A DNA stretch of 64,000 nt from Histomonas meleagridis (lineage: Eukaryota > Parabasalia > Tritrichomonadida > Dientamoebidae), in NCBI GenBank assembly GCA_020186115.1, contig WSYJ01000083.1:1-64000 (forward strand), in the 5' to 3' direction. The translations under genes and the position numbers were made by a program. Numbering within the stretch: position 1 is the first letter of the stretch; every line of letters starts with the position of its first letter. The notes below the pieces were generated by a model. The model did not search any database and was not told the DNA's origin. It saw nothing but the letters and a program-made list of their open reading frames with translations. This document shows positions 8,902 through 18,263 of this stretch, one piece after another.

Positions 8902-10752
8902 TTATTTCTTAGTTCTATTCTTGTTTTGGTATCTGTATATAAGTCTTTTTATTAATTTGATAAAATAATTCGGGAATCCTAATTGATTTAATGACCAAGT
9001 AATAAGCTTGTGAGGTACTGAATCGAAGGCTTTGGCGAAATCTAATGTTGTAATATAAATCGAATCTTTTGACCTCACTGATTGTGCAATTATTTCATTT
9101 ATATTCGTAATGTGTTCAGTTATCCCATTGATATTGGTTTTAAAACCTTTTTGTACTGAACTTATGAATGGCGAAGAAACATTTAAATCTTGAATGCATC
9201 GTGCAAAGTGGCACATCATAATTCTGTATAAAGTTGGTGATATTGAAATTGGTCTCCAATTGGTGATTTCATCTGGATTATTCTTCTTAAATAACAATAT
9301 AGTTCTTGATATTTTCCATAATTCTGGAATTTTCTTGAATCTCATTATTTGTTTAATTATGTTTCTGATTAATTTGACTGTAATATTAATTTTGATTTTC
9401 CAAATGGTATTAGAAATACCATCTGGACCTGTAGCTGATAAATTTGGTCTTGTAATAATTGCTTGTTTGATTCTGTCTTTGTCTAGTAACATTAGCTTAA
9501 GTAATTCTTCATCTTTGTTATCTAAGTTTTTATTCAAACAAAATATATCTGGAATATTGTTTTCTTGGTAATTTGGGAGGAATTCCCATTCATCTTTAAA
9601 ATGCTTTTCTATTTTCTCAAATTCAATGTTGCATTCTGGTGTTGGTTCATTTGTAATGAACCATCTCATGGCTCTTTTTGGGTCTTCTGCATACATATCT
9701 TGCACCAATTGTGTATATTTCTTATTCCTTTCTTTTGAAATTTCGTTTTGATATTTGATTAATGAATTTTCAATATACTTCATTCTTTGCTCTCGATGAT
9801 TTGGTTCTTCATCTATGATATTTCTGATATTATCTATATTATCACCTCCAAATGTAGTCATTAAAATTTCTTTGTCAATCTTATTTAATGCTTCTTTTAT
9901 TGCCTCTTCTAAATAAGAGATGGAATTATTTCTTGTATCTGATTCTTGAAGTTTTTTTAGTTTGATAATTTTTTCCATATGCGATATTATTTTAAATAAT
10001 TGGTTTTCTTGAATATATTTTCTTCTTAAATTTGTATTATGAATATTATCATTATTATCTTTCTTTTTATTGTTGCTTAAGCCTAACATATGATTTAATG
10101 GGATTTTGAGAGTTTTCCTAATAGTTTTTCTTAATATTAAATTAATTTTGCATAAACAACCTTGAAATATAATCCATTCTTCTTCTGTTTTTTCTTTAGT
10201 TTTACATTTCTTAAGCAAAGGTAAAATTTTGTTTTCAAAAACATTACTAATTTCTTTATAAATTTTATTTTTTTTTTTTTTATTAATTCTTGGTAATCTG
10301 ATTATATGTGATTCTTGGAATTCATTCGCAAATATCCATTTTTTGCATTTATTAAGTAAAGTTTCTCTATCATTAATTGGTTGGTTCCTTGTGACTATCT
10401 TGTCTGCTGTTAATGAGTTAGTGTTATTAATTTCACTTTTATTTGTATCATTATCTTGGTTGATTTCTAATACTTCTACGTTGTTAATATTTGCTTTTTT
10501 GACTCGTTTTTCTTGTTTTCTATTCTCCTGTTTCTTCCTTTTTATTACATCATCTTTATTTTTAAATTCAATTTCAATTTCACCTTTTGCTAATTTGTTT
10601 AAGTTTTCTTTAGTTTCTTCTTCATTTCTTTTTAATCTTTTCTTCAATCTCTTTAATTTCATCTTTATCAGGATAATTAAAAACAATTGATTTAAATTTA
10701 ACTTGATGTATAGGGATCTTAATATTTTCTTTTCTTGAAATATTATGCGCAT
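8902..10752 (-). CDS. Copy B basic linker and reverse transcriptase fingers/palm
   Basis: 616 residues. The first part is Lys/Glu-rich (about 35-100). Residues around 440 carry the RT fingers block SATGPDGISN, then NWRPISISPTLYRI, and DFAKAFDSVPH near 569 supplies the first catalytic aspartate. This block order identifies a non-LTR reverse transcriptase. The frame is lost at IKRLIYRYQ because of one extra T near 8948 that copy C does not have. In C the motif GVRQGCPLSP follows directly. Confidence 0.8.
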   Translation of the reverse strand: MRIIFQEKKILRSLYIKLNLNQLFLIILIKMKLKRLKKRLKRNEEETKENLNKLAKGEIEIEFKNKDDVIKRKKQENRKQEKRVKKANINNVEVLEINQDNDTNKSEINNTNSLTADKIVTRNQPINDRETLLNKCKKWIFANEFQESHIIRLPRINKKKKNKIYKEISNVFENKILPLLKKCKTKEKTEEEWIIFQGCLCKINLILRKTIRKTLKIPLNHMLGLSNNKKKDNNDNIHNTNLRRKYIQENQLFKIISHMEKIIKLKKLQESDTRNNSISYLEEAIKEALNKIDKEILMTTFGGDNIDNIRNIIDEEPNHREQRMKYIENSLIKYQNEISKERNKKYTQLVQDMYAEDPKRAMRWFITNEPTPECNIEFEKIEKHFKDEWEFLPNYQENNIPDIFCLNKNLDNKDEELLKLMLLDKDRIKQAIITRPNLSATGPDGISNTIWKIKINITVKLIRNIIKQIMRFKKIPELWKISRTILLFKKNNPDEITNWRPISISPTLYRIMMCHFARCIQDLNVSSPFISSVQKGFKTNINGITEHITNINEIIAQSVRSKDSIYITTLDFAKAFDSVPHKLITWSLNQLGFPNYFIKLIKRLIYRYQNKNRTKK

Positions 10753-10813
10753 GACTATTATGTAAAATTATATTTTTATGTGTTTCTGCTAATGCTTTTT
10801 TACAAAAAATCAC
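10622..10813 (-). CDS. Copy B finger 5 fragment
   Basis: A 63-residue frame starting IFCKKALAETHKNIILHNSHAH. Together with the preceding YICD (in the next frame) this is a C2H2-like finger with Cys-x2-Cys and spaced histidines. One T too many near 10803 separates the cysteines. The matching stretch in copy C has its second Cys replaced by a run of Phe. The fragment continues in frame into DEIKEIEEKIKKK of the linker. Confidence 0.5.
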   Translation of the reverse strand: MIFCKKALAETHKNIILHNSHAHNISRKENIKIPIHQVKFKSIVFNYPDKDEIKEIEEKIKKK

Positions 10814-10883
10814 AAATATATGCTTTCCTTTTTTCTTAATAATATATTTGCTGTTGGATTTATATCATATCTTTGAATATAGT

Positions 10884-11858
10884 TTAAAAATTAAAGCCCA
10901 CATCCATCCAAAATCTCTTTTTATCTTCATTATAATTGGAGTGTCTTTTCACTATATGGTTATTAAATGTGTCTTCACAATCTGTAATATAATTACAATT
11001 ATGTAAAGGACATGCATAAAGAGTTTTCCGATAAGTTGAAAGTTGTTTATTACCTTTATCAAATTGCATCCAATATGTTTTTTTTCTTAATATCGATCCT
11101 AAACAATCATAAATAATATTCCCATTTCTTCTTTTTTTTTTTTTTTCTGAATTTTCATGCCTCTTTAAGTCGGTGACTGCATTGAAAGCTTGATAATCAC
11201 ATTTATGGCAAATAAATGGACCAATACCTGGGAATTTATCGAAAACTAACATTAGATTTATGATAGGTATTCTTGTTTCATCTGTTTTATTTAAGAATAG
11301 ATCTTTATCAATTTTATAACTTCTCCATTTATCAATTGTTTGTTTTAACTCTAATGTTGTTTTAATATTTTTAAGGTTGAGATAAAGTTCTTCTGGCGTG
11401 TGTATAATGATTTCTTTATTCATATTAACATTATTATTGTTGTTTGGTGGTGTATTCTCATTGGGTTCATTATTGCTTTCGATATTTTGATTTACTTGTT
11501 GTGATTCTTCTACTGTTTGTTTAACATCATCATCCTTGAAGTTAGTTACTTTGTTATTATTCGATGTTTTATTAGTTTCTTCATTTTTGCTTTGAATGAA
11601 ATTATAATTTCCACTTGGTACAATAATATCAATATCTTTATAAATATAATTAATTTTTGGGATTGTAATGTTAATATTTGTTTGCGATTCATTAACTTTG
11701 ATATTTGGAATAGTTATTGTTTTATTTTCATCGATATAATTGAAGTTTGGTGTTTTTAATATAAATATTTTCACTCGTAACATTAATTTCGGGTTTTGGA
11801 ATATTAATTTTATTTTCTGAATAACAAAAGTTTGGTATAGGGACATTAATATTTTCAT
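10884..11858 (-). CDS. Copy B end of IPKF repeats and fingers 3-4
   Basis: 324 residues. The N-terminal 100 hold the last units of the IPKF repeat (ITIPNIKVNESQ, ITIPKINYIYKD). A Gln/Asn-rich spacer follows, then a helical segment EELYLNLKNIKTTLELKQTIDKWR. Two C2H2 fingers come next: FICHKCDYQAFNAVTDLKRHENS and CPLHNCNYITDCEDTFNNHIVKRH. In copy B the last His of the first of these is lost, because AHNG is replaced by a run of Lys at 11132-11146. In R2-type elements such fingers bind the target DNA. Confidence 0.65.
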   Translation of the reverse strand: MKILMSLYQTFVIQKIKLIFQNPKLMLRVKIFILKTPNFNYIDENKTITIPNIKVNESQTNINITIPKINYIYKDIDIIVPSGNYNFIQSKNEETNKTSNNNKVTNFKDDDVKQTVEESQQVNQNIESNNEPNENTPPNNNNNVNMNKEIIIHTPEELYLNLKNIKTTLELKQTIDKWRSYKIDKDLFLNKTDETRIPIINLMLVFDKFPGIGPFICHKCDYQAFNAVTDLKRHENSEKKKKRRNGNIIYDCLGSILRKKTYWMQFDKGNKQLSTYRKTLYACPLHNCNYITDCEDTFNNHIVKRHSNYNEDKKRFWMDVGFNF

Positions 11859-12282
11859 TAACTTGATTTATTTTAAGATTTGGAATATCAATTGTTTCTT
11901 CAGCATGATTATATTTTGGAATAATAACATTCTTTACTTCATTTTGAACTTTAAAGTCTGGGATTGGGATATTAATATTAAGATCTTGTCTAAAATATTT
12001 TGGTATTGAGATATTTGTTTCATTTTCTGTAAGGTTAAATTTAGGTATAATAACATTTTTCTCTTCGTTCTGTACTTTATAATCTGGGATTGGGATATTA
12101 ACATTAAGATCTTGTCTAAAATATTTTGGTAATGAAATATTTGTTTCGTTTTCTGTAATATTAAACTTAGGTATAGTAATATTTTTTCTCTTCATTTTGT
12201 AAATTAAATTTAGGCATTGGAATATTAATATCGAAATCTTGTTTGTGATATTTAGGCAATAAAATATTGTTAATTTCTTCAT
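11728..12282 (-). CDS. Copy B IPKF repeat domain, middle
   Basis: 184 residues, nearly all tandem units of about 13 residues with a core of I-x-I-P-x-F/Y (for example IITIPKFNITENET, ISLPKYFRQDL, IPIPDYKVQNEE, IIPKFNLTENET). The alternation of short hydrophobic strands with charged turns suggests a beta-solenoid or fibre. I know of no described domain in non-LTR elements with this repeat. Frame breaks at T/A runs separate it from the units in 12436-12714. Confidence 0.6.
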   Translation of the reverse strand: MKKLTIFYCLNITNKISILIFQCLNLIYKMKRKNITIPKFNITENETNISLPKYFRQDLNVNIPIPDYKVQNEEKNVIIPKFNLTENETNISIPKYFRQDLNINIPIPDFKVQNEVKNVIIPKYNHAEETIDIPNLKINQVNENINVPIPNFCYSENKINIPKPEINVTSENIYIKNTKLQLYR

Positions 12283-12435
12283 TTATATTAAATTTCGGAA
12301 TCCTAATGTATTGATCTTTTTGTATAAAATTAATTTTGGGAATCGGTAAATTTTTTGATCTCTTCTATTATTTCTATTTTTGGTACTTGAATATTTTCTT
12401 CATATCTTTCAACATTAAATTCTGGGATTGTAATA

Positions 12436-12714
12436 TCATTTTTCTTCTGTTGTTTTATTAAAATGTGGTATTATAACATCTTCTGGAAATATTTTAAAGT
12501 TTGGGATTCTAATGTTTATATCTTGTGAATTTAAATTGGGATTAGGTCTGTTATTAGGATTATCATTATCACCTGTAATAATTCCTAATGTTGGGAATTT
12601 ATTGTTTTTGGATAAAAGAAATAGAAAACCATCAAAGAAAACAACATTTTCTGAGCATATCACTATAATAAACATTTGAGTTTGCGTGATCCGTGAGATG
12701 TAAACCATATTCAT
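12436..12714 (-). CDS. Copy B start of IPKF repeats
   Basis: Encodes the stretch after the second N-terminal finger: FFDGFLFLLSKNNKFPTLGIITGDNDNP, then the first repeat units (IRIPNFKIFPEDVIIPHFNKTTEE). It is a fragment of the larger protein; in copy C the same sequence is in frame with everything upstream (19549-21351). Confidence 0.55.
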   Translation of the reverse strand: MNMVYISRITQTQMFIIVICSENVVFFDGFLFLLSKNNKFPTLGIITGDNDNPNNRPNPNLNSQDINIRIPNFKIFPEDVIIPHFNKTTEEK

Positions 12715-12758
12715 CAGAATTATTTATTTGTATTTTATTACAGAATGGACACTTAATA

Positions 12759-13844
12759 TTAAAAAATTATTCCTGGTTCCTCACTTTCTTCAATTGCATT
12801 AGTATTAATGTTAAGGAAGTTAACTATGTCTATATCTCTGAATCTCATATATGGTGCTAATTCAATTCTTCTCCCTTTATGAAACTTGTTTAAATGTATA
12901 AATAATTCTTCAACGCTTTCGTTAAAAAAAAAAAAAAAAGGAAACCATGGACAAAATAATAATTCTTTTTTCATATTATTTCGTATTGCTATCGGTAAGT
13001 TGTAGTATGTGAATCTTATTTCATTCCTCATTAAATTTATTTCATCTCCTGTTAGTGTTCTTGGTCTAAGCATTATATCTTCTACTTCTGTATCTGTACA
13101 AGTTTCTTCATCATCTGCATAGTATTCTTGCTCATTAACTATCTTCATATGGTATCTAGTGATACTTGGTACTAATTGTGGATGTGTTTGGTAACTTGGT
13201 GTTTGATCTGATCGAAATCTGATTTCGAGATTTTGTTCTTCATTTGGTCCCATATTCTCTCTGAAAGGTTCTGGACTGGTGTATGTCGATTCTGTGTTGC
13301 TTGCGGTGTACTTCGTTGAACTTTCTTCTGCATCTAATCGAAATCTGATTTCGGAATTTCGTTCGTCATATGGGCTTGAACTTTCTCTGAAAGGTTCTGG
13401 GCTGGTGTATATTGATTCTGTGTTGCTTGCGGTGTACTCTGTTGAACTTTCTTCTGCATCTGATCGAAATCTGATTTCGAAATTTCGTTCGTCTCTTGGG
13501 CTCAAACTTTCTCTGAATGGCTCTGGGCTGGTGTATATTGATTCTGTGTTGCTTGTGATGTTCTCCGTCGAACTTTCTTCTGCATCTGATTCAGGATGGC
13601 CGGACTTAAAAAACGGGTTCTTCTTGATAAATTTAGCATTATTAGGCTCTATTTTTGGTCTTGATTTTCGTGTTGTGCATAGTTTCGAGCCTAAATGTTT
13701 ATCTCGGAGAGATAATCTGATATGTTCCGAGATTCTCCAATGATCGTCGGAACTCATATGGTTCTGCTCCTCTCCGGGAGCTCTATCCAATGGTGCGCTT
13801 TTCCCCTCTCTAAGTTGCTCAGGTGAAAAAAATAAAAAATCCAT
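12759..13844 (-). CDS. Copy B N-terminal region with 42-residue repeats
   Basis: 361 residues from an ATG that starts one base from the tRNA scar. Three units of about 42 residues (SDAEESSTEYTASNTESIYTSPEPFRE...) span about residues 80-205. VNEQEYYADDEE and MRNEIRFTYYNLP follow, and then the first C2H2 finger. In B the second Cys of this finger is lost because CTWQ is overwritten by Phe codons (12924-12939); copy C keeps FCPWFPFCTWQ. The frame ends before the second finger. There is no room for a 5' UTR, so the transcript must begin in or before the tRNA, or start downstream. Confidence 0.65.
   Translation of the reverse strand: MDFLFFSPEQLREGKSAPLDRAPGEEQNHMSSDDHWRISEHIRLSLRDKHLGSKLCTTRKSRPKIEPNNAKFIKKNPFFKSGHPESDAEESSTENITSNTESIYTSPEPFRESLSPRDERNFEIRFRSDAEESSTEYTASNTESIYTSPEPFRESSSPYDERNSEIRFRLDAEESSTKYTASNTESTYTSPEPFRENMGPNEEQNLEIRFRSDQTPSYQTHPQLVPSITRYHMKIVNEQEYYADDEETCTDTEVEDIMLRPRTLTGDEINLMRNEIRFTYYNLPIAIRNNMKKELLFCPWFPFFFFFNESVEELFIHLNKFHKGRRIELAPYMRFRDIDIVNFLNINTNAIEESEEPGIIF
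13270..13580 (-). repeat. 126-bp in-frame tandem repeat, copy B
   Basis: Units of 126 bp (42 codons) beginning at CTGAAAGGTTCTGGACTGGTG and its variants. B has a middle unit (TCATATGGGCTTGAA) not present in C, while the outer units are shared. This points to recombination or slippage within the array. Confidence 0.75.
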
Positions 13845-13860
13845 TCCGCGCTGCTGGAAT
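13845..13860 (-). repeat. tRNA-Tyr 3'-end scar between copies B and C
   Basis: The same 16 bases as at 6337-6352 and at the 3' end of the intact tRNA-Tyr (21352-21367). It sits exactly between the 3' end of copy C and the 5' end of copy B. Confidence 0.92.
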
Positions 13861-13973
13861 TTGGTGTTTATTTACGTGTGTTAGTGCTCATTTGGAATGA
13901 GTATGTGTTGTATAATGACGCGTCCGTCTTAATTTATTGTAGGTTAACCCTACTGTTATGATCAATGTTAGAA
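13861..13973 (-). other. Copy C 3' UTR with two hairpins
   Basis: Identical to the copy B 3' UTR. Hairpins lie at 13887-13901 (CTCATT stem) and 13939-13953 (GTAGG stem). Conservation between the copies is not informative, as the whole copies are nearly identical. Confidence 0.6.
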
Positions 13974-14315
13974 CTGTTCTTTGGGGGTGGTCGAAACCGT
14001 TTTAATAGATCGTGTCACTTTTGTTTTCTTCTTATTCTTTTTAATAGTAGAATCTTTAACTATTTCTTCTTTCTTTTTTGCATTGATCGCGTATTGCAAA
14101 AGTCTAGATGATCGTACAACTCTTGTTCGTCTTTTTAACTCGTTAATACTTTTTCCTTTAAGTATTGAGTTCATCTTCGTCAAGTTATCTTCTTTCTTCT
14201 TCTTTTTGTTCTTGTCTATAATAAAGATCTTTCCTTTTATTATAGATTTTTGTATATTATCTTCTTTGATCGGTTTATTGTACTTCCTCTCTGCTTCATT
14301 TAATGCGAATTTCAT
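13968..14315 (-). CDS. Copy C C-terminal basic tail
   Basis: Same 115-residue basic sequence as 6460-6807. It is separated from the acidic tail (14335-14568) by a homopolymer shift at a different run from that in B: C has six A near 14376 where B has five, and six near 14366 where B has seven. Confidence 0.55.
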   Translation of the reverse strand: MKFALNEAERKYNKPIKEDNIQKSIIKGKIFIIDKNKKKKKEDNLTKMNSILKGKSINELKRRTRVVRSSRLLQYAINAKKKEEIVKDSTIKKNKKKTKVTRSIKTVSTTPKEQF

Positions 14316-14334
14316 GTATTCCTTTTGTTCTTCT

Positions 14335-15040
14335 TCATTGGTATCTGATGGTTCTGAGTTTGAAAAAATATCTGAAAAAAGGTACTTCTTCTAATTCTTC
14401 ATCTTCATCTTTATCTTCTTCTTCTTCTTCAGGATTATAATTATCTTCATCAATAACATTAAAGTCTTCTTCTTCTCTTTCTATATTGTTTATATTATTG
14501 TTATTATTCTTATTTTGATTTTTATCTTTCTCATAAATTCTGTAAAATATTAACATAGATTCTCTCAATGCTGCAATAACACATCTTCTTGAAACTAAAT
14601 GTATTAATCTTTTGTTTCCATTAAATAATTTCTTTAAATCTTTAGTAGTTTGATTCGGGATAATTCCTAATGATGAAATAATAATTATATAAAAATCTAC
14701 TTCTATATTAAGTCTATTTTTGCATAATTCTATATAATCTCTATATTTTTCTTCTTTTTCTTTTCTTCTAATAATAAGAGTTGATTCAGAGTTGTTATCG
14801 AGATTTCTGATCGTACCATACGGAGAATTGACTTCAATTAAAGTTAATCTATTGTTATTAATATACCATATGTCTGGTTTTAATGTTCCAATTGTTTTGT
14901 AATCTTTGTCTATTACTTTGGTGTTCCTATTAAATATTATATTATTACCTTCATAATTATTTTCTTTAATTCCTTTAATTATTTCTTCTACTATTGCATT
15001 ATGTCTTTTAGTAGTTAAATTTCTAATTTTTTAAGCAACC
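14335..15040 (-). pseudogene. Copy C restriction-like endonuclease and acidic tail
   Basis: The nuclease (RHNAIVEE, KPDIW, LIEVNSPYG) and the following EEKYRDYIEL segment are present, but shifts near 15028 and 14752 leave no long open frame. The last 77 residues (14335-14568) are open and hold the Asn/Glu-rich tail. The shift between the CCHC knuckle and the nuclease (A-run near 15028) is the same as in copy B. Confidence 0.65.
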
Positions 15041-15203
15041 ATTAATTCTATGCATTAATGAATCATTTTGATTTAAATTACATCTATTGCATTTAGGATT
15101 TATATTTGGGTTTTTCTTATTTAAGATTTCATTTGTTGGTAAATTGTTACATCTTGCTAAAATAGCGAACTTAATAATATTATTACTTGTTGGTGCTCTA
15201 AAA

Positions 15204-15977
15204 TTAGATAAAAAAGAAGTTTGAATCAGTTGATTTATCCATTGTACAGAAAGTATGTGCTTTAAATGGTAATTTCTTAAGGTTGTCTAGGTGTTTTTTT
15301 CGTATCATTTTATTTAAATATTTTGTAATGTCTTTCTCATTAATAAATTCTTCTGTTTCTTCTTCCTCTTCTTTATTTTCTTTATTATCGATTTGATAGA
15401 TAATACAATTATTTTCTTCTAGGTTTGGTTTAAAACCTACTTTTAAGTTATATAATGCTTTTACCGCTCTACAAAATGTACTATTTGTTTTTCTTTCCGA
15501 TTTTTGTATAATTTTACCTTTATTATCAAAAGGAATTCCAAAATAAGGTGAGTTTTCATCTACTTGTATTTTCCTATAGTCTAATTCTTTGTACATTGTC
15601 ATTCTAATAAAATTCCTGATATTTAAATCCTTTGATAATAATAAACCTATAAATGTTCTTAATTGTAACACATAATTTCTTTCTTTAAAAGACATTAAAC
15701 TTAAACCTCCTTCTTTATAATGTGTATAAAATAAATCTTTTGGTAAACCTTTTGTATTTAATATTTGATTTATTGAACCTCTAATAAATTCATCAAGTTT
15801 TTTAAGTTCTTTAATAGAGCATAAACCATTTAACATTTCAAAATCTAATTGAGGAGTAATTATTCTTTTAATTGCATCTATTATTTGATTAACTTTTAAA
15901 GGAGAATTAATTACTTGTATGATTTCTTGTTTAATTTTATTGATTTTTAGTTTGAGAATGTTGTTTTTTACTTTCAC
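15204..15977 (-). CDS. Copy C reverse transcriptase thumb and linker
   Basis: 257 residues joining what are two frames in copy B. It holds YKEGGLSLMSFKERNYVLQLRTF of the RT thumb and a Glu-rich insert EEEEETEEFINEKD. It ends at a shift (extra A near 15215) just before the CCHC knuckle, which is encoded in the next frame at about 15045-15110. Confidence 0.65.
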   Translation of the reverse strand: MKVKNNILKLKINKIKQEIIQVINSPLKVNQIIDAIKRIITPQLDFEMLNGLCSIKELKKLDEFIRGSINQILNTKGLPKDLFYTHYKEGGLSLMSFKERNYVLQLRTFIGLLLSKDLNIRNFIRMTMYKELDYRKIQVDENSPYFGIPFDNKGKIIQKSERKTNSTFCRAVKALYNLKVGFKPNLEENNCIIYQIDNKENKEEEEETEEFINEKDITKYLNKMIRKKHLDNLKKLPFKAHTFCTMDKSTDSNFFFI

Positions 15978-16266
15978 GATTTATTGCTATTGGTGCACCT
16001 AAATATTCTATATATTCCATTAATGGATGATTTGGTATTTCTTCATTATTAATAGTAAAACATTCATTTAAAGTTGGTCTTATATTATTAAAATTTATAT
16101 AAGATAAAGTTTTGCATTTTTGTGAAGCTATTTTAAGTTTAAAAATTTTACAAAATTCTTCTACTGTTTTAATCATATTTTGCATTCCATCTTGTGTATT
16201 AGAAATTAATATAACATCATCTGCATAAGCTTGAATATTAAAAAAGAAAAATTCATTTTCTCTCAT
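15937..16266 (-). CDS. Copy C reverse transcriptase palm (YADD)
   Basis: 109 residues containing IQAYADDVILISNTQ. The corresponding A-run in B has a G here (16245), showing that B and C differ inside runs. It overlaps the thumb frame at 15977. Confidence 0.75.
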   Translation of the reverse strand: MRENEFFFFNIQAYADDVILISNTQDGMQNMIKTVEEFCKIFKLKIASQKCKTLSYINFNNIRPTLNECFTINNEEIPNHPLMEYIEYLGAPIAINRESKKQHSQTKNQ

Positions 16267-16297
16267 TGGATCTTCTATAATTACTCCATCTTTTTTA

Positions 16298-17755
16298 TTA
16301 TAATTTTTGTATTGCTTTGATTAAAGGTTCAAGACATAAATTAAATAGTGTTGGTGATAGAGGACAACCTTGTCTGACACCTCTATTGATGTTAATCCAA
16401 TCTGAAGGTTTATTTCTTAGTTCTATTCTTGTTTTGGTATCTGTATATAAGTCTTTTATTAATTTGATAAAATAATTCGGGAATCCTAATTGATTTAATG
16501 ACCAAGTAATAAGCTTGTGAGGTACTGAATCGAAGGCTTTGGCGAAATCTAATGTTGTAATATAAATCGAATCTTTTGACCTCACTGATTGTGCAATTAT
16601 TTCATTTATATTCGTAATGTGTTCAGTTATCCCATTGATATTGGTTTTAAAACCTTTTTGTACTGAACTTATGAATGGCGAAGAAACATTTAAATCTTGA
16701 ATGCATCGTGCAAAGTGGCACATCATAATTCTGTATAAAGTTGGTGATATTGAAATTGGTCTCCAATTGGTGATTTCATCTGGATTATTCTTCTTAAATA
16801 ACAATATAGTTCTTGATATTTTCCATAATTCTGGAATTTTCTTGAATCTCATTATTTGTTTAATTATGTTTCTGATTAATTTGACTGTAATATTAATTTT
16901 GATTTTCCAAATGGTATTAGAAATACCATCTGGACCTGTAGCTGATAAATTTGGTCTTGTAATAATTGCTTGTTTGATTCTGTCTTTGTCTAGTAACATT
17001 AGCTTAAGTAATTCTTCATCTTTGTTATCTAAGTTTTTATTCAAACAAAATATATCTGGAATATTGTTTTCTTGGAAATTTGGGAGGAATTCCCATTCAT
17101 CTTTAAAATGCTTTTCTATTTTCTCAAATTCAATGTTGCATTCTGGTGTTGGTTCATTTGTAATGAACCATCTCATGGCTCTTTTTGGGTCTTCTGCATA
17201 CATATCTTGCACCAATTGTGTATATTTCTTATTCCTTTCTTTTGAAATTTCGTTTTGATATTTGATTAATGAATTTTCAATATACTTCATTCTTTGCTCT
17301 CGATGATTTGGTTCTTCATCTATGATATTTCTGATATTATCTATATTATCACCTCCAAATGTAGTCATTAAAATTTCTTTGTCAATCTTATTTAATGCTT
17401 CTTTTATTGCCTCTTCTAAATAAGAGATGGAATTATTTCTTGTATCTGATTCTTGAAGTTTTTTTAGTTTGATAAATTTTTTTCCATATGCGATATTATT
17501 TTTAAATAATTGGTTTTCTTGAATATATTTTCTTCTTAAATTTGTATTATGAATATTATCATTATTATCTTTCTTTTTATTGTTGCTTAAGCCTAACATA
17601 TGATTTAATGGGATTTTGAGAGTTTTCCTAATAGTTTTTCTTAATATTAAATTAATTTTGCATAAACAACCTTGAAATATAATCCATTCTTCTTCTGTTT
17701 TTTCTTTAGTTTTACATTTCTTAAGCAAAGGTAAAATTTTGTTTTCAAAAAACAT
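16298..17755 (-). CDS. Copy C reverse transcriptase, fingers to GVRQGCPLSP
   Basis: 485 residues and the most complete RT frame in the window. Blocks in order: SATGPDGISN, NWRPISISPTLYRI, QKGFKTNINGITEH, DFAKAFDSVPH (first catalytic Asp), INRGVRQGCPLSPTLFNLCLEPL. This block order and the GVRQGCPLSP sequence are diagnostic for non-LTR retrotransposon RTs. The frame stops in a T-run near 16300, shortly before the YADD block. Confidence 0.82.
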   Translation of the reverse strand: MFFENKILPLLKKCKTKEKTEEEWIIFQGCLCKINLILRKTIRKTLKIPLNHMLGLSNNKKKDNNDNIHNTNLRRKYIQENQLFKNNIAYGKKFIKLKKLQESDTRNNSISYLEEAIKEALNKIDKEILMTTFGGDNIDNIRNIIDEEPNHREQRMKYIENSLIKYQNEISKERNKKYTQLVQDMYAEDPKRAMRWFITNEPTPECNIEFEKIEKHFKDEWEFLPNFQENNIPDIFCLNKNLDNKDEELLKLMLLDKDRIKQAIITRPNLSATGPDGISNTIWKIKINITVKLIRNIIKQIMRFKKIPELWKISRTILLFKKNNPDEITNWRPISISPTLYRIMMCHFARCIQDLNVSSPFISSVQKGFKTNINGITEHITNINEIIAQSVRSKDSIYITTLDFAKAFDSVPHKLITWSLNQLGFPNYFIKLIKDLYTDTKTRIELRNKPSDWININRGVRQGCPLSPTLFNLCLEPLIKAIQKL

Positions 17756-18263
17756 TACTAATTTCTTTATAAATTTTATTTTTAATATTTTTATTAATTC
17801 TTGGTAATCTGATTATATGTGATTCTTGGAATTCATTCGCAAATATCCATTTTTTGCATTTATTAAGTAAAGTTTCTCTATCATTAATTGGTTGGTTCCT
17901 TGTGACTATCTTGTCTGCTGTTAATGAGTTAGTGTTATTAATTTCACTTTTATTTGTATCATTATCTTGGTTGATTTCTAATACTTCTACGTTGTTAATA
18001 TTTGCTTTTTTGACTCGTTTTTCTTGTTTTCTATTCTCCTGTTTCTTCCTTTTTATTACATCATCTTTATTTTTAAATTCAATTTCAATTTCACCTTTTG
18101 CTAATTTGTTTAAGTTTTCTTTAGTTTCTTCTTCATTTCTTTTTAATCTTTTCTTCAATCTCTTTAATTTCATCTTTATCAGGATAATTAAAAACAATTG
18201 ATTTAAATTTAACTTGATGTATAGGGATCTTAATATTTTCTTTTCTTGAAATATTATGCGCAT
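17745..18263 (-). CDS. Copy C basic linker
   Basis: 172 residues, rich in Lys and Glu (KRLKRNEEETKENLNKL, KRKKQENRKQEKRVKK), then a helical segment (ETLLNKCKKWIFANEF). It links the fingers to the RT. A single extra A near 17755 separates it from the RT frame. A Myb-like domain is common at this position in R2-type elements, but I cannot identify one here. Confidence 0.55.
   Translation of the reverse strand: MRIIFQEKKILRSLYIKLNLNQLFLIILIKMKLKRLKKRLKRNEEETKENLNKLAKGEIEIEFKNKDDVIKRKKQENRKQEKRVKKANINNVEVLEINQDNDTNKSEINNTNSLTADKIVTRNQPINDRETLLNKCKKWIFANEFQESHIIRLPRINKNIKNKIYKEISNVF

Larger units (their letters stand above)
6353..13844 (-). mobile_element. RLE-type non-LTR retrotransposon, copy B
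   Basis: About 7.49 kb, minus strand, with no terminal repeats and no poly(A) tail. Order of coded parts from the 5' end: 42-residue repeats, two C2H2 fingers, IPKF repeat domain, further C2H2 fingers, basic linker, reverse transcriptase, CCHC knuckle, restriction-like endonuclease, acidic tail, 3' UTR. Single open architecture with N-terminal fingers and a C-terminal PD-(D/E)XK-like nuclease is that of the R2/R4/NeSL group of site-specific elements. It is nearly identical to copy C over its whole length, but differs by single-base homopolymer indels and by the number and sequence of the 42-residue units. Confidence 0.9.

Noticed and set aside
12924-12939. Internal A-runs as poly(A) tails of inserted retrogenes
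   Set aside because: They replace sequence of the same length in the other copy, have no inserted sequence next to them and no target duplications.
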